This document shows positions 58,223 to 64,000 of a DNA stretch of 64,000 bases, piece after piece. The notes under the pieces are model-generated. The model saw only the letters and a program-made list of their open reading frames with translations. It was not told the origin of the DNA and did not search any database. Positions within the stretch are counted from its first letter, which is position 1; every line of letters starts with the position of its first letter. A program made the position numbers and the translations under genes. Source of the stretch: Spirodela intermedia (lineage: Eukaryota > Streptophyta > Magnoliopsida > Alismatales > Araceae); the NCBI GenBank assembly GCA_902729315.2, contig LR746269.1:9460231-9524230 (forward strand), read 5' to 3'.

Positions 58223-58876
58223 CTATGTAGAGCCAGAATGCAGCGCCAGCATGCCATTCGTGTACTGACTCCTTGTCTTCCTGTACCCCCTCTGCAGCAG
58301 CTCGAAGCTCCTTCTGGCGTCCTCAAACGCCGCAAATCTGCAGAATTTGCGCTTCGTCTCTGCAAACATGGCCTCCACGGGCCCGATCTGACCGCGGGTC
58401 AACGGGAGAAGCTCGTCGAATGCCTCCAGAAGATCGTCAAAGTCAAACCTCCCGGCTGGGCGCCGCTCCCTGGGGAGGAGGAGCCGCAGCCACCGGAGCC
58501 GGTGGAGGAAGAGGCCGTCCTTCCGGCTCACGGCGTCCTCCGTCTTCTCCAAAGCTTCTGAGAAGTCGGACTGCGCGTCGATGCAGGCGATCATGTTGCC
58601 GAAAATGGAGGCGAGGTTGAAGACGCTGCTGGGATTTCTTCCACCGCTTGAATGCAAAGAAGCAGAGAGGACCATGCAGGCCTTGCGGAAGATGGGATTC
58701 CGATCTCCAATCAGCCCGATTGCGACATGCAGCAGGTTGACCACCAGGGAGCTCAGTGTCATGGCGGCGGAGTCGACAGGGCGATGCTCTTCTTCTCTCT
58801 GGTTCTCACTCCAGCAGTGCAGAGCCACGTGTGCAAATCCTTCCCACCTGTGAATATCGATAGATGGACAGTCAAC

Positions 58877-58915
<39 letters not shown>

Positions 58916-61222
58916 GGTTGACTTACTCGAATGGGGGCTCAACCTCGATCCCGAGGGTGAGGTGGAGGGAGAAGGTTGACATTCCGAGCTGAGATTCTGG
59001 GTCATTAGTAGCAGGTGTAAAAGCCTCATGAGGGCAGCCTCTGGGGATGTACAGGATGTCCCCTTGGCGAAGAAAAAATTCCATGGCTTCACCATGGCCG
59101 CCGCCAGATTCTGAGCAAAAGGAGCTACCCAGTGGCTCATAGAGTCGAGGCAGCAGAGGAGTTGACCGGGGGGAGACGACCCATCTCTTCATCCCCAGTA
59201 GTTGATAAACAAAGACACAGTGGTCGTCATAGTGTCGAGAGAGGCCCTGAGATCCGGGAGGCGTGAGGTATATATTGGCGCCCACCGACGGTTGACCAAA
59301 GAGAGCCGCCATGCCATCGCAAAGTTCGGCTATCCCCTTTGACCGGAACTCCAGTCCTCGCAGGGCCACGGTGTAGCCATCTTCCACTGCTTTCCGGCAC
59401 TTCAGAACATGGTCGCCTGTCAACGCCGAGTCGTCAACGCTGGTCAAACCCGAAAGCTTACCGAAAAAATGCACTTCCCCTTTGCACCCTGAGTCCAGCT
59501 CCTGCGTTCTGACCACTCTTATGTCTTGCCCATACCGCAAGTCAACGCCCAGCGAACCCCGGGCCTCTTCCAGGAAGCTGAGGATGTCCAGTTCATCCGA
59601 GCTGACTGGCGGGCAGGAAACAGAGCCCCGTAGAATGGATTCCAGGGCGGCATCCATGGATCCAGAGCTGAAATCACAGCAATTGGAGATGGCATCGTCG
59701 TCCCCCGACCCGCTCCTCAGCAAAACAGGCGAGTTCTCCCAGTGGGCGAGGATGAAATTCTCAAAACCAGATTCTTCTCTGCCGAAAATGCAGGTTCTGA
59801 GCAGATCGGGTGGGCAACTGGTGAAGCCATCTTGGTTCATAGAAAGCCTGAAGATGGTCTCCGCCAGGTCTTGCCTGGAAGGAGACACACTTCCTCTCTG
59901 AACCCTCCTGCATCCGAGCCATAATTCTTTCGCGAGGAGAAGGAATTCTCTGGTAGCCTCGCCGGGAATGCTCTCCAGGAAGTCATTGTTGCAGGTGTTG
60001 ATGAGAACCACGGCTGCTTCGAGGAACGACGATGGGAGTAGGCCGCCTTCCATGGTAGCTGCCATTTTGAAGTGGTAGCTGCCTCCGTCAGAAGCGGGCT
60101 TGTTTACGACCTGATGGAGCACAGATCTATCAGAAGTCAGTCGAGGGGCCCTGAGCAGAGTCGCCGTACCTCGGAATAACGAAGAACAGGTGATGCTGAT
60201 GGAGGTTTCGGGATCAGAAGATTTACGGAGATCGCACAGCCAGAATGTCCCTCTCTGCCGGTTGAAGACATCACTCTCTGGACTAGCCGGCAGGGTAGAT
60301 CGTAAAGAGAAGGGATCTGTGAAGAAACGTGGGCAAAAGGTAGCGGAGAATGTCGAGGAATCTATTGTTCTATCCGCAGATCTCGGAAGAAAAGCATAGC
60401 CTACGGACTCGTTCCACATTGTTCTATAAATATTTACATCTCCTAAGATTAGATGTTGCTCGAGTGGGGAGGCGGCAGAAAAAAAAATTAAACCGAGTAA
60501 AGACGAGATGAAGTACAGAGGCACTCACAACAATTTCTCGACAGCCAAGGATTTCCTCAACTGCTCTCTGGCAAGAGGCGCCGCCGATAGATCTAGAATC
60601 GCGTTGCAGGCTGCCGTCGCCACCGCCGTAGAGCGATTGCCCAAGGCCGCGACCAACGCTCTCACCGTTGCTCCATCCGAAACAATTTCCTCATTCGATT
60701 CTAAAGAGCAGAGCGCCATGGCTCCCACCATCTCCGCGGCCAGCACAGCAACATCGCGGCTCCTGCAAACAACCAAAACGAAGGTAGAAGCAATCATCCC
60801 ACTGGCGATGAGAAGAGAGAGAAAGAGCGAGGAGGTGGAGGACATGGCGAAGATGAAAACAAACAAGGTTGGGGATTATATTACCTTTTCTGATTCAGAA
60901 GTAGAGGGAGAAGAGAGAGGAGGCCAGGTGGGAGAGCGCCACTCCTTCCTCCGGCTCTGACGAACGCGAGATGACTGCGCAGAAGACGGTCGACCATTCG
61001 CCGGCAGCAGGGGGGATCCAAATTGCAGCAGCAAGCCATCAGAATCGGGAAGAAGTAGGTATCATCGGGAGATGCGTCGGAGGCCGAACGCGGAGGGCTC
61101 TCTCTCCCCCTCTTCCTCTTCTTCGTCCTCTTCCTCCGGCTGCTGCTCCTGGTTCCTCCTTCCATGCCGCCGTCTGGGGAGGCTTCGGACCCGGAGAGAC
61201 CGCCGTCAGTAGTGGCGTCCAT
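58223..61222 (-). CDS. JmjC-domain oxygenase, NO66/ROX-like, with ARM-like N-terminal region
   Basis: Exons 61222-60885, 60762-60529, about 60423-58927 and 58847-58223 give about 897 residues. The N terminus is Arg/Lys/Ser-rich (RRKRTKKRKRGRES), probably a nuclear signal. Exon 2 is alpha-helical and ARM-like (GATVRALVAALGNRS, AACNAILDLSAAPLAREQL). The cupin/JmjC core in exon 3 carries the iron-binding triad: His588 and Asp590 in SRHYDDHCVF and His656 in YIPRGCPHEAF. The C-terminal part resembles the winged-helix region of NO66-type ribosomal oxygenases. Animal and bacterial relatives hydroxylate ribosomal proteins with Fe(II) and 2-oxoglutarate; histone demethylation has also been claimed. 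The start of exon 3 is uncertain: the chosen 3' splice site, just before AACAATGTGG, is the one I found that keeps phase. Confidence 0.85.
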
Positions 61223-61632
61223 CTCGATAAATGATGATCGTGGAATACTAATCGGGCCCAGAAGCCCAATTAGCTCGAGGTCGAATACCTGGCCAACTAA
61301 CCAGTTTCCAAATAGAGGCCCATTAGTGTTTCACAAGTAGTGCTGCCAATGGCCCAATGGGCTCACGCCCATATAGTTATTTCACCTATTAGGCTCATAT
61401 GGGCAGTAATGGGCCGGATATACCAAAATGCACAGGCCCACCCCATTTATACGCCCTAGTTATATAATATATAAATATATATATTATATCAATAATTTAA
61501 TATATCTGAAATCACTGAGAGTGATGTAATGCCCATATTATCTTCAACAATTCAAATAGTCTGCACCGAGCTTGATATGCTCTGATCAAGCAAAAAGATC
61601 GGACGGTGGATGCGAGGCAAGAGCTGCTTGAT
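61223..61632. promoter_or_regulatory. Promoter of the JmjC gene with GGCCCA motifs; glutaredoxin 3' region
   Basis: GGCCCA/GGGCC-type motifs occur repeatedly between about 61250 and 61445 directly upstream of the JmjC start, a site II-rich promoter like that of the REI1-like gene. A (TA)-rich patch follows (61459-61505). The remainder is probably the glutaredoxin 3' untranslated region. No gene is seen. Confidence 0.5.
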
Positions 61633-63586
61633 TCAGAGATCACTGTCTCTCGAGTCCGCGCCCAGCAGCTTCGCCAGGGAGCCATTCTCATAAGCTTCAA
61701 CAGTGTCTGAGTCATGCAGAGGCTTCTTGGGTCAGAAATCAGAGAGGAAAGAGAAATACAAAATAAAAAATTAAAAAATTAAAAAAATATATATTTTTAT
61801 TTTTTATTTTTTTTGAATCAGAGGGATGGGAGTACCGTCGGAGCCACCGAGATGCTTTCCATTGATGAAGACCTGAGGGACCGTCCTTCTCCCCACGATT
61901 GTGCTCAGGGCGTGCTGTATGTCCCCTCCATCCTCTGAGAGCACGATTCAGCCTCATAATCAGCATCGTTCTAGTAAATAAATATGGCATTTTTTTTAAT
62001 CCTTTTTTGGGGGAAAAAAGGGGATCCCTGATTGCTGCTCAGTAATCGTCATGCTCGCTCCTTTTAGTTTATAGTTATTCAATAGTTTGGATGTGAAAAT
62101 AATACTAAAAATAAATCGAAGAATATTGATAAAATTCATCGAAGAATGAGAAAATAATACTAAAATGGGTTTTTTTTTCATGGAAAAAGCCAGTGACGAT
62201 TGAAACCCATCGATTTATTAAAGACGGAGGCGAATCTCTCCAAGTTCCCTGCTGAACAGACATTAATTTGACATGGATGCCAAATAAATAATAACCTAAA
62301 TAAGCAGTTGCATGGAAAAAACTATGATGAGCATACATGCATATAAAGATAGACCATATGCTGAGATATGGCGGAGTCGTCAGATGATCTGACCGAGTTC
62401 CCAGATGAACAGATAAATCAGCAAATATAAATAACCTAATTAAGCAAACAAGCATGCATATATATATATATATATATGTATATGCTTGCATATATATATA
62501 TGTAAATGGCGGTGATCAAAGACCGACCATATGCTGAAAAAAGCCATTAATTCAACAGCTCATTCCAATGTGCTTGATCTATGAATAATATAAAAATCCT
62601 ATTATCGATTAAACTATATTATTTCTAGCTGAATGGAATTTTTTTTCAAGCTCAGATTAATCCTCACATTCTATTTGTTTTCAACAACTGTTCTCTATGC
62701 TGCTTACCCATTGTTGGAGAGCAATTACATGGTGGGCCTTAATCACTGTTTGTCATATATGGCCAGTGGAATGAGAAAATAAGAGCAGAAAAGAATCGCA
62801 CTGTATGAGGAACGTCAGAAGCGAACCTCTCTGGTCCAGCTCGACAACATAGGGAACCTTGCTCAGCTCCTTGAAAACAGCCTTCGCCCTTCTGCAGTAT
62901 CTGAGCATTTACAAGAAAAAAAAAATCGTTCCTAAATTCATAATCAACGAGGATGAATCAAAGAAAATATGAACTAAGAGGAGAAAATAGGGACCAAACG
63001 ATGAATATCATATGCATGCTTACCATCTTCACAAATGATGAAGAACTATCTAACGAATGATGAAGAACACGAGGAATTCGAATCAGGAAAGAACTGTGCT
63101 CCACCCTCGCTCCTCTAAGAAGCGGCTCATAAGGTTTTCCACCCACAAACTCCACAACGGATGCTAAATCACGTTCCAAGCAATGAAAGAGGAGATGAAC
63201 GCTTGGGATCTTGCTCCCCTTCGACAATGCCCAATAGCACCATAGATCCCTAGAGATGGGATCTGGCTTGCACAGATTTTCGTTATCATCACGATAGGCC
63301 ACCACGAGACCCAGACATTTCCCCCAAATTCATGCCGGCAACGGACTTGTGACGGGGAGCGATCACGGAACCCCCGGCCTTACGAAATGACAAGTTCTCA
63401 GGAGGGAAACAGATGGAAGAGGAGATCATACGGGCAGTAGGACTTGGAGAAGATCACGATCTCGTGAGACGACACGGTCTTCCTCACGAACTTCTCTTCG
63501 GGAGATGAAAACACCGGAGAGGCGGCAAGAGCGCACAGCGTCACCATGAGGCCCACCAACACGCTTCCGCGCCTGCCTAGAGCCAT
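61633..63586 (-). CDS. CPYC-type glutaredoxin (GRXC3/C4-like, secretory form)
   Basis: Exons 63586-63432, 62900-62827, 61934-61836 and 61706-61633 encode 133 residues with consistent phase. [27 protein letters not shown] is split as a basic start plus a hydrophobic core, a signal peptide typical of GRXC3/C4. The thioredoxin fold follows: [11 protein letters not shown] active site (split by intron 1 between Pro and Tyr), [19 protein letters not shown] for glutathione binding, and [12 protein letters not shown] at the end. It should reduce disulfides and glutathionylated proteins using glutathione in the secretory pathway. An upstream exon (63837-63707) joins in frame and would give a longer, 189-residue form; it is listed separately. 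Intron 2 (about 0.9 kb) is AT-rich with (TA)n runs near 62460-62505. Confidence 0.92.
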
Positions 63587-63837
63587 CGGATCGGCACTCC
63601 TCTCGTGGATAATAGATCTCGGCCTACGCACACCAGACCAAGAAGCAGGGAAACGTGAGGAGAAGGATCGTCAGAGATATGGCGGCCGGGAGAGGAATCG
63701 ACTCACCTCTGAGAAAATTTCCCCGCGTTGGAGAGGGAGAATGCCGCCGGCCGAGCGAGTACCTTCAGGATAGGTTGGCGCCTTCTGGGAATGGCGGAGT
63801 TGACGAAGCTGACTACTCCTGCCGCGACGGTGCACAT
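63587..63837 (-). other. Possible alternative 5' coding exon(s) of the glutaredoxin
   Basis: On the minus strand an ATG at 63837 opens MCTVAAGVVSFVNSAIPRR, continuing basic and Ser/Ala-rich to KFSQ at 63707. A consensus donor (AG then GTGAGT) follows. A pyrimidine-rich intron ends at a GTAG 3' splice site at 63624. Splicing there adds RPRSIIHERSADP and runs in frame into the MALGRR start at 63586. The extension has the character of a mitochondrial or plastid transit peptide. It may instead be an upstream ORF in the leader. Confidence 0.5.
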
Positions 63838-64000
63838 CCCTGGGATCTGCTATTCTCACTCCTGATATCTTTCCTTAAATCAAGATCGCCCCTCTGCTAT
63901 TCTCACCCTTCTAATTTTTTGACCAATCAACACCTGGCGTTGACTGGTCAACACCTTCAAAGCGCGTCGCACGGAGCTATCAGAGAATTCCAGCCCCCGA

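Noticed and set aside
60122-60422. A possible intron in the JmjC exon 3 before VVNKPASDGG
   Set aside because: A CAG/GTCGTA site looks donor-like, but the frame is open on both sides and no matching acceptor was needed, so a continuous exon is simpler.
61740-62560. (TA)n and T-rich stretches as a possible transposon in the glutaredoxin intron
   Set aside because: No inverted terminal repeats or duplications were visible; it looks like ordinary AT-rich plant intron.

Overview
This is a nuclear genome segment of a flowering plant. It carries about sixteen protein-coding genes, nearly all split by GT-AG introns, one tRNA gene, AT-rich introns and intergenic DNA, and many (CT)n/(GA)n microsatellites. 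Plant-specific families are present: VIN3-like, RLCK VI, OSB, an XTH, TBL/DUF231, HD-Zip II and a Rubisco activase relative. Several genes have GC-rich exons next to AT-rich introns, which would fit a monocot, but the sequence alone does not fix the lineage. No virus, organelle insertion, intact transposon or CRISPR array was found.

Layout, left to right (strand): VIN3-like Polycomb cofactor (+, 400-2889); class VI receptor-like cytoplasmic kinase (+, 3427-5439); REI1/ZNF622-like 60S maturation factor (-, 8740-5627); COP9 signalosome subunit 5 (-, 13087-9789); plastid NFU iron-sulfur scaffold (+, 14006-15258); domesticated hAT/BED transposase-like gene (+, 16265-18343); CENP-O-like kinetochore protein (-, 24904-18774, 13 exons); SAGA subunit ADA1-like (+, 27012-28250); a repeat-bearing intergenic stretch; a two-exon 89-residue plant protein (-, 32782-32177); OSB organellar ssDNA-binding protein with three PDF modules (+, 33594-38917); Rubisco activase-like AAA+ protein (+, 39497-45515); ATL RING-H2 ligase (-, 47256-46426); tRNA-Val(AAC) (-, 48192-48119); xyloglucan endotransglucosylase/hydrolase (+, 48432-49492); trichome-birefringence-like O-acetyltransferase (+, 50123-54026); HD-Zip II factor (-, 55749-54866); a GA/GATA microsatellite block; NO66-like JmjC oxygenase (-, 61222-58223); CPYC glutaredoxin (-, 63837 or 63586 to 61633).

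The genes are unrelated housekeeping and regulatory loci, not a pathway cluster. Three head-to-head pairs share intergenic promoters: CSN5/NFU, CENP-O/ADA1 and the 89-residue gene/OSB. XTH and TBL are both cell-wall genes, but nothing shows co-regulation. Exon borders were worked out by hand from splice signals, reading-frame phase and remembered family sequences, so they are predictions. I see no wholly new system. The points most worth a second look are an in-frame upstream exon that would give the glutaredoxin an organelle-type N terminus, a 10-nt microexon in the activase-like gene, a perfect 30-bp palindrome next to a second hairpin upstream of the ATL gene, coding-like islands inside a CSN5 intron, and in-frame stop-free introns.
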